A program made the translations under genes and the position numbers. A DNA stretch of 64,000 nt from NCBI GenBank assembly GCA_036924285.1, contig JAYKYS010000011.1, positions 9,300,001-9,364,000 of the forward strand, read 5' to 3'. This DNA is from Asterella californica. Its lineage: Eukaryota > Streptophyta > Marchantiopsida > Marchantiales > Aytoniaceae. A model generated the notes under the pieces. The model saw nothing but the letters and a program-made list of their open reading frames with translations. It searched no databases and was not told where the DNA came from. Of this stretch, positions 22,604-32,923 are shown in pieces; positions within the stretch are counted from its first letter, which is position 1; each line of letters starts with the position of its first letter.

Positions 22604-24095
22604 CTATTCTCGTAACTGCACCGCATTTATCTTGAGATCCGCAAGAGTGTCGGTGATGCTCTTCAGCTCGGCATGAAAATCAGAGGTGGCAGTAGACATC
22701 GTTGTAGGGACAAACGGTCTTGGCACCACCGTTGGAGTAGGAGCTGACGTTGAAGCAATCACCAATTCTGATGATGCAGATGCTATCGTTGTGATTACAT
22801 CAAGAGTCAGAGTCGACTCCAGAACGACATGATGAGGTTGGATGATATCCCCCTCATCCAAACTCTCTTCCATATTTGTCGTGATCTTGATGGCCTCCGC
22901 TTTGGTTGCTGGCTTCTCGTACCTCACTTGGGTTTGAATTGAATGTCTCAACCCTTCCACCAAGTTCTTGATCAACACTGCTCCAATCCCGTCATCGTTA
23001 GCTCCATATTGTTTCTACTCTTCTGTAGGACCGTCCGAAACCATTGCTCCAACTTATCCACCCTTTTGGCATACTGTCAAACTTTCTCGTCATCCCGTTG
23101 CTTCAAATGAGTAAGCTCCACCATGAGCTTCTCATAACTCTCTTCTGGAAGAAACTCTCCGATGAGTGCGTTACTCAACGTCTCTCATATGTCCTCAACT
23201 GCACCAGATGTCTTGTTCTTCACTCGATCTTCATATCATGTAAAAGCAAAATCTTCTAAAAACTCTGGCAGTAACAACACCCATTCTTCTTTCCTTCTCA
23301 CGTTATTTTTGATGCAACCACTTTTGAAGTCTCGTACAAATGGTTCTACATCTTCATTGTCCTTTTCATGAAACACTACTAACTTCCCCATCTTGTAACT
23401 ACTCTTTCTACTCTTTTAATTTTCGTGCAATAACTACTCGCTAAAAGAGTACGAACATCATCAATTCCATTGGAGAGTAATCTATCATAGATAAAATGAA
23501 AAGAAATGGTTATAACAACACCTCTTGTGTCATTTCTTCTCCCAAGGTAATCATGAGCCTGAGTCGCATCATCGCCTTCTCCATCATCTGAATGACGATC
23601 TCCATCATAACTCAGCCGAGTCCTCTTTGAAGTCGACAACTTCTTTGTCTCAGCTCTTTGAATCTCGTCCAACTTCTCGACTACTGACTTAAGTAGAGCG
23701 ACCACATCGACGCACTTGTCTCCTCTTGATAGATCACTCACTCCACAACTTGGACAAGGATCCTCTCCTAGAAGATGAATCGGCGGTGATGATGATGGAT
23801 CCACTCGAAGACTTAAATCAGTAAACTCTTGCTTTCTTTTGACTCTCTCGGTTCTGATTCTAGTTGGACAATTCACTACTTTATGTCCCAACTCTCTACA
23901 AAAATAACACCACAAGTTGATTTCTACTCTTCTCCTCGGAGATTCTACTTGAGATTTTGTACTAGTGTTCTCAAACTCAATGATAATCTCTCTCGAGCTC
24001 TCTCTGACACTTACTATGACATCTAAACCTTGAGGAAGGTTTCTAAGTCTAACTTTCCAATCTTTTGCACTTCCACTCATGTTGCGCCTTCTCAA
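22604..24095 (-). pseudogene. Gag-like polyprotein of a decayed LTR element ('element K')
   Basis: The minus-strand frame 24095-23379 contains a CCHC zinc knuckle (CYFCRELGHKVVNC, near 23920-23870) preceded by a WKVRLRNLPQG segment and followed by a charged coiled-coil-like region. After a frame break, 23370-22978 reads as a retrotransposon Gag domain (WYEDRVKNKT, IWETL-like, PEESYEKLMVELTHL, QYAKRVDKLEQWF) with stops. 22978-22604 continues with LVEGLRHSIQTQV and a Pro/Thr/Ser-rich tail. Having the knuckle N-terminal to the Gag domain is unusual. No protease or RT is seen downstream, so this may be a non-autonomous element or a rearranged copy. Confidence 0.65.
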
Positions 24096-24217
24096 CTATT
24101 AGGTGGACAAAATACCTTTGAGGAAAATAATTCTATTTCACTTTCTTACTCTTTCGAGCTTTATACTAAAAATCGTGTATTATATATGCTATACACAAAA
24201 TAAAATCCAATCTAAAA

Positions 24218-24548
24218 TTAAGAGTCTAAGATAATATCATCATGATCATCGTCTGTATTGATCCTAGCAGACATCTTAAAGTCAATCTTGTAAAGATCAC
24301 ACTCTATTTTACCAGGAGCATTCGTGGCCTCTCCAGTTAATGATGCTTTGAACTCAATTTTCTTCACATCTGCGTCGATGCTCGCAGAAGCTTCTTGATA
24401 TAGAGCAAAAAGGGCACTCCAACTGCAATAGATGCTTGTTCGAAACTCCTCTATACTTAACTTTGGCTTCTCCGTCTCCGTTTGAACTCCCAAACGTCTC
24501 TTCTTCAACCTCGGCACTAGAATTGGATTCCTCATGAAGTATCTTCAA
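24218..24548 (-). other. Possible upstream coding segment of element K
   Basis: A 105-codon minus-strand frame (24535-24218) begins MRNPILVPRLKKRRLG and is charged. It lies about 120 bp upstream of the Gag-like frame on the same strand and could be its N-terminal part. No domain is recognised. Confidence 0.3.
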
Positions 24549-24714
24549 GACCTCCTTGTATGCCGCAACATATATCTCTTAGTCGGTGAGAGATCTCTCC
24601 AAGATTTTTGTGGTCTCCAGTAGCTCAACCTCCAAGCTACTAACTCATGAAGTTTCAACATAAACTTCTCTAATCAGAAGAGATGGTGCTGACTACACAA
24701 ATTTTCAGAGAACT

Positions 24715-25310
24715 AAAATTTGTATATTTTCACTTCCCTCATGGTTGTCAATCCCTCCACTTTGAAAAATTCTATCTCCCTCTCCAGGCATCACCTTCTC
24801 ATGATTTTTGTTTCCTCTAATAGCTTATCAGACAAGCTACAATCTTGTAAATTTTAACAGGAAAAAATTTCACAGAAAATTTGACAATGACTGTATAAAG
24901 TTTCCAGAGATCAAAATTTCTAAACTCTTGTGAATAAACTCCCTCAACTTTGAAAATTCATAACTCACTCTCCAGATGACATTTTCCATGATTTCTGTTG
25001 TCCTAGATAGCTTAATAGCCAATCTAAAACACTAGAAAGTTTCACAAGAAAATCAAAATCATAGAAATTCTGACAACGACTGTATAAATTTTCTAAAGAC
25101 CAGAATTTCTAAACTCTCTTGAATAAACCCCCTCAACTTTGAAAATTCATAGCTCTCTCTTCAGATCACATTTTCTCATGATTTCTGTTGTCCTAGATAG
25201 CTTATCAGCCAATCTAAAACACTGGAAAGTTCACAGGAAAATAAGAAACACAAAAAATCTGACAGCGATTGTACAAATTTTCCAGAAAGTAGAATTTCTA
25301 AACTTATAAA
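24715..25310. repeat. Tandem repeat, three units of about 180-185 bp
   Basis: Three units carry the landmarks 'catgatttctgttgtcctagatagctta', 'aatctaaaacact(a/g)gaaagtt', 'gacaacgactgta' and 'aactttgaaaattcat' in the same order. Units 2 and 3 are close, unit 1 is more diverged. The position upstream of the element K frames suggests 5' LTR or UTR repeats. The layout resembles the three 177-bp units at 30849-31379. Confidence 0.8.
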
Positions 25311-26440
25311 TTTTTCTCCTGTAATAACTTATCTCTCCTCTTTTCTCTACAACTCTTGTTGCATCCACTTCAACTCTCCTCAAATCCTTTTTAAGTGAAC
25401 AACCTAACATCCTCTCAACGTTCTCTCCATGTGTTCTCTCATGATCTCTTTTTGTCGAATGTAGAATTGAACTCTAAACATCTTTCAACGATCCCTTCAA
25501 GTGAAGTCTAGACAACGGAACCAATAATGTAAACCCTCCGTGGTCCTATCGATCAACTATCTCCCAATCTCTCAACCTCCACGATAGTCATCGATGAATC
25601 TACAACATGTTCGAACTGTCTCTCACTCAAGGGTCACCTCTGATGGCTTTGAGCGAAGCACACCATGAACTTGAAGAGAAAAATGCTAAGTTCAATCATT
25701 CACTCACCTATAAACTCATCAACTAAAAATTCTCCATAAACTCATCAACTAAAATCCTCCATTCTAACAACGTCTCTCAAGTTCTCACATGCTAAAATAT
25801 CACACACTCTCTATATTACTCAAGTTGTCATTACGACGATGTGAAAACAAAGATGAGGAGCTCTTCTCTACTCCTCTATTTATACATTATAGGTTTTTAC
25901 CTTGGTATCCTCCGGTAACTCAACCGTAACTAATTTTATCCGGTTTTATTAAGATATTACTTAAGATAAAAGCATTAATCACATGGGCTTCTTACCTTTT
26001 CACATGAGCTTATTCCTTCAAAATCAACAACTTCTAGAAAGATTCTAGAATATTCTCAAAGAATCTCAAATTTTCACCCCCTTTTTACACTAGGATCCAC
26101 TAAAAAAGAAACATGTGAAATCTCTTCTTGTTTTTAATGTCCAAAAAGTCCACAACTTTAATCCCACCACTAATATCAAGTCAAAAAGAAGATAAAGGAT
26201 ACTTTCCACCTCCTTTCTACCTTTTAGACAAGATGACAAGATAGTAGTGTTGACTCTTTAAGAAATATCTGAATTCTGTCAAAAGTATAGCTAAGTTTAA
26301 CCATAACTAACTTTAGCTAGTCATGACTAACTTGATATCTCTTTAAAGTACTTGGGTAGCAAATAAACATTATCCACACTTAGTAATAACTAAACACCTT
26401 ATTAATAGACAACTTCCTATGTGTAACATAAGTCGTTATA
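25311..26440. other. Element K upstream region, unassigned
   Basis: A/T- and C-rich DNA without a gene. A direct repeat of 'ataaactcatcaactaaaa' occurs at about 25710-25755, and 'taacc/agctagtcatgac' words recur at 26290-26340. The right edge abuts the end of the G1 LTR. Confidence 0.4.
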
Positions 26441-27012
26441 GTACTTGCCATCACCACAGAGAGCCTCTCACGATCTGTTGGTCGTCAATCCAATTGCACC
26501 ATGAGAGAATCAAAGGTAGTCTGACTGATCCGCAACTCCAACATCACTATCGATAGCACATTGGAGTGAACTCACTCCGGAAGTCAAGCGCCAACACAAG
26601 CAGACACGGCGCACAAACATGAAGTAGAATATGGAGGGGTTCCAACCACAAGAAGTTCAAACGATAACACTCCACACTCAAACATTCACATAAAGAGAAA
26701 TCCAGTCCCACCCGGACTGATGCCTCCTATTCGGTGACCACATGCACAATATATGATCATCAACTGTCGTAACTGGTACTTAAGGTCACTTACTAGATGT
26801 CCACACCTCTAGTAGCTCCAAAAATATCTACGTGGTAGCTCTACTAGCTCATCCAAGATAATTACCACCAATTATTTCCATACGCGTCTCTCAAAAATAT
26901 CTACGTGGTAGCTCTATTAGCTCACCCAAGACAATTACCACCAATTGTCTCCATACGCGTCTCTACAATATAGACAAACATTACCACAACAACAGCTTCC
27001 CCCTAGTACTAT

Positions 27013-27424
27013 CTCAGTTCTTCAAGTTGAGCCTTCAAGCTCCTGGCTATGGTTGGTAGTCTTGTGAGTGAGATCTGGATTCTCTGCGAGCACATAGTGG
27101 ATTTGACTCGACTGTAGTGATTGTCTAGTGCTTGTTGGCATGATGGAGTGAATACATATCTTGTTATCATTGTGGTACACTTGTGTATGTGTATGACATC
27201 GTCCATGTGTTTTGTGTGTGTGTGTGATGTATCTCTGACAGCGATGTATGTTGTGTAGCGATGTGTATGCGCACGACACACGATACAACACTAGAAAACA
27301 TGCTACTAAATCAATTCATGTTCCTTCTTCCTGCTAGACTCTCTCTCCTCCTTGATCTCTCTTCCTTGACGCTTTATGCGTTTGGGAAGCTCCTATCTTT
27401 GATCATCTCGATCAAAGATAGGAG
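27013..27424 (+). mobile_element. Short deletion derivative of the G family inside the G1 LTR
   Basis: Compared with the G2 and G3 LTRs, extra DNA lies between '...ccctagtactat' and 'taccactcctctagg'. The insert holds, in plus orientation, an LTR start-region fragment ('cagttcttcaagttgagcc' to 'gtgaatacatatc') joined directly to the GT-rich end module (27171-27278), then 130 bp of unknown sequence ending in a perfect hairpin. The same fragment-plus-module junction occurs at 48464-48830 on the minus strand, so it is a recurrent structure and not a one-off break. Confidence 0.6.
27171..27278 (+). repeat. GT-rich end module of the G family, copy 1
   Basis: About 108 bp starting TGTGGTACACTTG and ending GCGCACGACA. 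Other copies lie at 28757-28864, 48464-48566, 48831-48932 and 58839-58942. The right edge is the same in most copies although the flanking DNA differs. Confidence 0.8.
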
Positions 27425-27426
27425 CT
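27388..27426 (+). repeat. Perfect 17-bp inverted repeat
   Basis: Arms 27388-27404 and 27410-27426 are exact reverse complements with the 5-nt spacer atctc. It sits exactly at the right junction of the insertion in the G1 LTR and may have arisen during that insertion. Confidence 0.85.
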
Positions 27427-28756
27427 ACCACTCCTCTAGGAACGTGCGAGAAGGTGTCCTACTACCTTAAACAAGTCCATAAGTACTTGCACACATCCTT
27501 AGAAGACACCAAGACTAGTGGTAAAGCCAAAGCTAAGACTAAAGAGTTAAGTGTGCAAGTCCAGGAATAGTGTTGAGATGGGTGACCTACTGGTTTTACA
27601 CTTCTCACACAACTGAAACTTGCATACCTCTCTCACGCACGTCAGCAAGCTGGCTTGCGACGGGCTCGTCTCCGCCTCCGCACTCACGCACCTCTGCTCG
27701 TCGAAGCCTCAACACGCACTCCAGCTCACTCTCCGCTCCGCTCCGATTGGAGTAGAGTAGAAATTAGAGCCAAACACCACAAGAAGGACGCGTATGAAGA
27801 GAACACACTCAAAAAAGCACCTTTGAGGTCAAAAACACACTCCAAAAGGTCGAAATCTGTCAAATTAGCACTCGTAGGCGAGTTTACGTCAGATTTTGGA
27901 TCACACGTGACCTTCTTCGGCTTGTAACTCCTTTGATCCTTCTCCAAATCGAATGATTTTTGATGTGTTAGAATCGTCTTCCCAACGCGCACCTACTGCA
28001 CTCTTCAGCACCAGAAATTGCCAATCCATGCCAACTCGACATCCACCGATGCATTTCTACCGATCTCAAATTGACCATAAAAATTTGTCATAGGAAATTC
28101 CAGCAGCGTTTCCACACTACCTCACCACCAATTCGACCAAGAATAGGTTCAAACAATAGCAATCCACAAAGCGATTCGATCATCCAACCAAAAAGAACCA
28201 CTCCGTGTACGCGCGCACCCGCAAATCAAAGATATCAACGATTTGTCCACTCCAGAGATAACACCGGCTGAAATCCGTGACCTGAAATCTCTCAATCAGA
28301 CCTCGCAATCTGAGTCCTTCAAGTGATAAAGGATATGTACTCACTCCACCATGCCAACTAGCACTAAACAATCACTAAAGTCGAACCAATTCCACTCTGT
28401 ACTCGCAGAGACTTCAAATTGCACTCACCAAGACTATCCACCATAGCTAGGAAGTTGAAGGCTCAACTTGAAGAACTAAGGCCTCCAAGCCCTACCTGCG
28501 AAGTATACCCCTAGTGGGTCATCTCAAGAACTCGCCCTAACGGCACTAACGGCTCTATCGGGATTAGCTACTCTGCATTCGATCAACCTAGCCGAGGTGC
28601 TGAACTGACCTGACACCTTAGCTCTAAGCCCTACCTACGAAGTATACCCCTTGTGGGCATTCTCACCAACTTGCCCTAACTGGACTAACGGCCTTACCGG
28701 GATTCTCCACTTCGCACTCGGTCAACCTAGTTGAGTAGCCAAACTGACGTGACAGC

Positions 28757-28864
28757 TGTCGTACGCATACACATCGCTACACAACATACATCGCTGCCAG
28801 AGATACATCACACACACACACAAAACACATGGACGATGTCATACACATACACAAGTGTACCACA
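28757..28864 (-). repeat. GT-rich end module of the G family, copy 2 (G1)
   Basis: In element orientation it follows a purine-rich 'aggggggcgat' and ends 2 bp before the TGTCACGTCAG start of the LTR. The purine tract lies before this module and not directly before the LTR, which is unusual for a polypurine tract. Confidence 0.8.
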
Positions 28865-29037
28865 ATCGCCCCCCTAACTAGCGATTAGGTCCCTCTAACT
28901 CCAGATAGCTCCATATCCCAACTACGCAATATACACCTTCATGAGTGCAAGGATCAGGAGGCCAGGTGCTACATTGCCTTATCGTTAGTCACATGTCTGC
29001 AATCCATACCACGCAAAGATCTAATCGACTATCCCTA

Positions 29038-29262
29038 CTATATACATTGAGGACAAACCCACCGTCCTATAGGAATGACAGTGAGAGGTGGAGTCAAACA
29101 TGACATGTGCCAACCTCTCAAACAACCATCACACATCAACATACGGGCTGCTCCACCAGCAGACCCACACAACATACACCACAAGCCCGCACGTACAACT
29201 GCCAAGCTTGGATCAACGGTACCATCAATGTTGGGAAGATGACATGGCGCGCAATTACGCAC
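29038..29262 (-). CDS. PHD finger at the C-terminus of the G1 polyprotein
   Basis: The minus-strand frame carries a complete C4HC3 zinc-binding signature: CMLC, then MCDGC after 11 residues, GWHMSC, and finally WVCPQC. All eight ligands are present, as are the usual Trp before the last Cys pair and the G-W-H segment. The spacing matches classic PHD fingers, which bind histone H3 tails. It follows the integrase tail in the same frame as the GPY/F-like segment (29583-29332), with one stop or break between. A decayed copy sits at the same place in G3 (58500-58645). In an intact element it could steer integration or bind host chromatin; this is inference. It ends at a stop codon close to position 29038, so it is the end of the polyprotein. 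Confidence 0.88.
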   Translation of the reverse strand: MRNCAPCHLPNIDGTVDPSLAVVRAGLWCMLCGSAGGAARMLMCDGCLRGWHMSCLTPPLTVIPIGRWVCPQCI

Positions 29263-29331
29263 ATGGTCCTTTCAAACAACACCATCACGGTCCTCTAACA
29301 TGAGTACTCCAGAAGATAACACCTCACGCAC

Positions 29332-29583
29332 TCATAAAATAGTACGTCCTGCGGTCACATCCAACGTCGTCGATGCAGTCTGCTGCAGATAGATATAATC
29401 GCCAGGATGAAACCTGCGAATCAATGGCCGATAACCTCCTCCTCGGATAGTTGCATATCTCAACGTGTCTCTATGCTGAGCAATCGCTAGATTCTCAAAA
29501 GCCATGGGCATAACTCTCCGAAATGTCTCTGCTCGTTGAGAACATGCTCTCACCCACATATCCGGGTCATCAAGATTCAGCAC
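29332..29583 (-). pseudogene. GPY/F-like integrase tail of G1
   Basis: The segment from MLNLDDPDMWV through RRFHPGDYIYLQQ to the region ending VTAGRTIL, with the following LRVREVLSSGVLMLEG, is the SH3-like module that follows the catalytic core in many gypsy integrases (pattern F-x-x-G-D-x-V/I, hydrophobic strands, then a leucine-glycine-containing strand). It is in a different frame from the core in G1 but in the same frame in G3, so G1 has a frameshift near 29580. Confidence 0.75.
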
Positions 29584-30161
29584 CTCACACGACGAATGGC
29601 CGAAGGTAGATCTGGATCTCGACCGTATAATAGAAAAAACGGTGAGAAGGAAGCCAAAGACGCTTGTCGACTAAAACGATAGCCCATAGCCAACCATGGT
29701 AACTGCACATCCCAGTCTCCCAAGTGGCCCTTCTGCAAGCCATACTTGCACAATCCTCTCTTCACCGTCTGAACTACCCTCTCCACCAAACCATCCGCCT
29801 CAAGATGATCTCGAGATGTAGTTCGATGATCAATCAGTGCTTGATCACACAAGGCCTGAAACTCACCAACGAACTCTGTACCTTGGTCTGTCAGCACTTC
29901 AGCTGGTGCTCCAAATCGACTCAACACTTGATCTAAGAACGCATACGCCGTCCCTTCACTCGCCTTGTCTGGTAATGCCACCAACTCAATCCACTTGGAG
30001 AAGTGCTCCACCATCACCAACACATACCGATGATGACGTACCGTCAACGGTAAAGGTCCCGCAAAATCCAAACTCCAACGGTAATCCAACCCCATAATCG
30101 GTAAGGGGTGTAGTTGTGGGGTATGAGCATTAAACGATGCTCGTACTCGATCACAAAACAC
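29577..30161 (-). CDS. Integrase catalytic core of G1 (partial)
   Basis: A 194-codon frame with the retroviral-type DDE core: first Asp in WSLDFAGPLP, second Asp in LTDQGTEF, and Glu in the LEADGLVERVVQTVK segment. Further family marks are FSKWIELVALPDK, and FLLYGRDPDLP near the end. The N-terminal HHCC zinc domain is missing because the copy is truncated at 30165; that part can be seen in G2 (38168-38398). The catalytic triad is intact. The enzyme would join element cDNA to target DNA. Confidence 0.92.
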   Translation of the reverse strand: MFCDRVRASFNAHTPQLHPLPIMGLDYRWSLDFAGPLPLTVRHHRYVLVMVEHFSKWIELVALPDKASEGTAYAFLDQVLSRFGAPAEVLTDQGTEFVGEFQALCDQALIDHRTTSRDHLEADGLVERVVQTVKRGLCKYGLQKGHLGDWDVQLPWLAMGYRFSRQASLASFSPFFLLYGRDPDLPSAIRRVRC

Positions 30162-30848
30162 ACATCGTTGTCGTGTGACGTGCTTTTTTTATCTAGGAAT
30201 ATACCGAGTATCTAGCTATAGAGAGTACGTGTCGCACTCCGTGACTCAGAACCAGCGATCACCCAAACCACTCTCTGACCTCCAAGTACACTCTAAACCT
30301 ATCCCGCTACGATATCCTCACGTCCTCTCGGCAAATCTCTCTCTTACTCGACTAGGACTAGAACCGGGGTAACAAGCACGGGTAACATGTTCTTGCCATC
30401 ACCGCAAGCATTCTTGGGTCTGCTAGTCATCACTCCAGCCTCACCACAAGAGAAATACAAGCACTCCTAATAGAAAAGAAACCTAAGCGCAAAGCCCGCA
30501 CACAAATCCAATCAACCAACTGGGCGTACAAACAGGCATGCGAGTATGGAAAGGATCCATACACAAGAAATACTGTCAACAACTCTCCATACCCATAATC
30601 AAGTGTTCTGAAGCACTAGCAAAACCTCCAGGTCGATCTGTTCTTCAAAAGAATCTTAACTCTTGCGTCTTTCAGAGCAAGAACCTTTCAACTTTACCTC
30701 GTTGTCACTTTTGAACCACAGCTCAGAATGAGATGAAACCAAGGCCAACAAATAGCCTGTAGAATAATCTCTCTATTTAGGTATTACATGCAGAGAGATC
30801 ATCTCTGAGTTGGCATCTATGTCTTTCCAAAGTTCACTATTTTTACAA

Positions 30849-31379
30849 CATGATACTATTTCGACAGAACTTTGCTGTTCGATTCTTCACAAAACACTCG
30901 ACCAAAATGGCTCAAACTTCTCAGGAAGCTAATGTGTCACCATCACTACCACTCTGTAAACTTTCACCAGCAGATCTTCAACCAAACTCTCGGAATGATC
31001 CAAGCCCTTATCGCTATTTTTATAACATGATACTATTTCGACAAAACTTTGCTGTTTGATTCCTCACAAACCACTCGACCAAAACGGCTCAAACTTCTCA
31101 GGAAGCTAATGTGTCACCATCACTACCACTCTGCAAAATTTCACCAGCAGATCTTTAACCAAACTCTCGGAATGATCCAAGCCCTTATCGCTGTTTTTAT
31201 AACATGATACTATTTCGACAAAACTTTGCTGTTCGATTCCTCACAAACCACTTGACCAAAACGGCTCAAACTTCTCAGGAAACTAATGTGTCACCATCAC
31301 TACCACTCTGTAAAATTCCACCAGCAGTTCTTTAACCAAACTCTCGGAATGATCCAAGCCCTTACTGTCAATGACACAA
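30849..31379. repeat. Three tandem 177-bp units
   Basis: The landmark 'catgatactatttcga' occurs at 30849, 31026 and 31203, giving an exact 177-bp period twice. Units share 'ggctcaaacttctcaggaa', 'gtgtcaccatcactaccac' and 'cggaatgatccaagccctta', with only scattered substitutions, so amplification is fairly recent. Confidence 0.92.
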
Positions 31380-31652
31380 GACGATATGCAGACCCTTGTG
31401 CACAAAAACAGTGATACCCTTATACCTAATAATCCAAATGGTCTGAAATTTCACAAGTAGGTAGCTGATTGTACCTTCTCAGACCTTAGAAGGTTTCATA
31501 GCGAAATTCGACCTCAAACTCTCCATATCTCTCTCAATGTCTCCAATTTACAGTCGCCTACTATCATAGCTTCTGATTTGAGACACCCAACTTCAGCCGG
31601 CCATAATTTTTTCACTCCTGCTGGAATCGATTGATCTCGGAGTCCATCAGCA
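31337..31652. repeat. Direct repeat, left copy
   Basis: Nearly identical to 32565-32890 over more than 300 bp, from 'ccaaactctcggaatg' to 'gtccatcagcaagcccat'. The right copy ends exactly where gypsy G2 integrase sequence starts. Confidence 0.88.
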
Positions 31653-32564
31653 AGCCCATCTCAAGAGCTTTCCAGCAACATGCAGTTTATCTCCAGCAAC
31701 CTCACAAAACTCCCAGAAAGTGAGAAAGACCTCACGGAAACAAAATTGAGCACGAATTTGACCCCCTCAGCTTCAACTGATCGAAACTTTCTCATCCGTG
31801 ATTCAAATCGAACAACCATTGAGTCCTCGGGTATCCTCGTCTCCCAAGCTTTCCAACCATATCTCACACTCTGCGAATGGACCACGGGAAGTGCCTCAAA
31901 CCTCTAAAAACGTGAAAAGAACTTGGTAGAAGGTGATTGGTTAAACTTTCGATCAATAAGAAACAAGTTGACAAAAAGAGTTTTGTCTTCACTCACATGA
32001 CAAACACACAATGAACGAATTTTTATCCAAGAGTACCATTTAGGCCTCAAAGCTTATATTGAACAAACTACAAACACATGCCGTTGACGATACTGTTCGT
32101 CAAGAAGCACGTAGACATGAAGGACAAACTACGCTTAATAAACAGTCAGAATCCCGACTCTAAAATGGTTGACAATAAACGGAACTACAAAAAGAACGGA
32201 TGAAGCTATTATCTGGTTATAATAATCCTCTCCGAAATTCCTCATGACAAACTCTCGATGCGCCACCTTTGGTCGACTGTAACAACGTATTTCGACCCAG
32301 GTGTTGAATGGAACCCTCGCTGGAAAGTTCAGATCCAATGGAGGATCCATACCACATCAAAGCAAGATATAGACAGTAAGATCCAAAACAGCGTCGTACA
32401 TGACAATGGAAAGAATGATAGGATCCTGAATAGCCATCATCGCAACCATAAACGACTCTCCCCAATGAGCTACCATAAATACTCGAAAGTGATCCCACGG
32501 CAGACAATGGATCTTAATGACGAATGGATGCACAAGTGGAAGATCTTTCATCAGCAAATCTTCA

Positions 32565-32890
32565 ACCAAACTCTCGGAATGATCCAAGCCCTTACTGTCA
32601 ATGACACAAGACGATATGCAGACCCTTGTGCACAAAAACAGTGATACCCTTATACCTAATAATCCAAATGGTCTGAAATTTCACAAGTAGGTAGCTGATT
32701 GTACCTTCTCAGACCTTAGAAGGTTTCATAGCGAAATTCGACCTCAAACTCTCCATATCTCTCTCAATGTCTCCAATTTACAGTCGCCTACTATCATAAT
32801 TTCCGATTTGAGACACCCAACTTCAGCCGGCCATAATTTTTTCACTCTTGCTTGGAATCGATTGATCTCGGAGTCCATCAGCAAGCCCAT
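32565..32890. repeat. Direct repeat, right copy
   Basis: Right partner of 31337-31652. The pair could be LTRs of a small element, or a segmental duplication. The DNA between them (31653-32564) has no recognisable gene. Confidence 0.85.
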
Positions 32891-32918
32891 CACCATCACC
32901 AACACATACCGATGATGA

Positions 32919-32923
32919 CGTAC
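32919..32923. other. Target-site duplication of copia-2 (left)
   Basis: cgtac directly precedes the 5' LTR; the same pentamer follows the 3' LTR at 37947-37951. Removing the element rejoins the gypsy integrase sequence 'gatgatgacgtac-cgtcaa', which matches 30030-30050 in G1. Confidence 0.95.

Larger units (their letters stand above)
26441..28754 (-). repeat. 3' LTR of gypsy copy G1, interrupted
   Basis: In minus orientation it begins TGTCACGTCAG at 28754 and runs to the GGCAAGTAC end at 26441. It matches the 5' LTRs of G2 (44423-45853) and G3 (50125-51386) through the landmarks 'gggcaagttggtgag', 'tctctgcgagca', 'ggtgacctactggttttacac', 'acgtgcgag' and the hairpin-like 'ctctca-ggtgcaattgga...gtgagagg' end. 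A module starting 'cacctcggctagg' is repeated in tandem near its start (28480-28755). An insertion at 27013-27424 interrupts it. Confidence 0.75.
28755..30165 (-). mobile_element. Gypsy copy G1, 3' part (integrase to PHD finger)
   Basis: Minus-strand internal region holding the integrase core, GPY/F-like tail, PHD finger and 3' UTR, followed by the GT-rich module and the 3' LTR (26441-28754). It is truncated at about 30165, inside the integrase near the CDRVRASFN segment, where block H begins. It is the best-preserved C-terminal end of the family in this window. Confidence 0.9.
30166..32890 (-). repeat. Block H: LTR/UTR-like repeat between G1 and G2
   Basis: This block separates two partial gypsy copies. 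In minus orientation it ends (30388) with 'GGTGATGGCAAGAACA', the same end as the G-family LTRs, so at least its left part is LTR-like. It contains three 177-bp tandem units and a direct repeat pair of about 320 bp. The part at 32150-32500 resembles 21060-21400. G1 integrase sequence (30001-30165) is partly duplicated on the far side (32888-32923 plus 37952-38110), so H does not sit in a simple insertion with a short target duplication. Confidence 0.55.

Noticed and set aside
28757..28864. GT-rich module as a complete 108-bp LTR (it begins TG and ends CA)
   Set aside because: The 5' ends of G2 and G3 start without it and no paired copies with a target duplication flank any element, so I describe it only as an end module.
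29038..29262. PHD region as a RING finger or LIM domain
   Set aside because: The C4HC3 order with the His fifth, the GWH segment and the Trp two residues before the last Cys pair are PHD features.
30340..30390. tRNA-like T-arm 'ccggttctagtcc' near the H LTR end
   Set aside because: No acceptor, D or anticodon arm can be folded around it; chance or a primer-site remnant.
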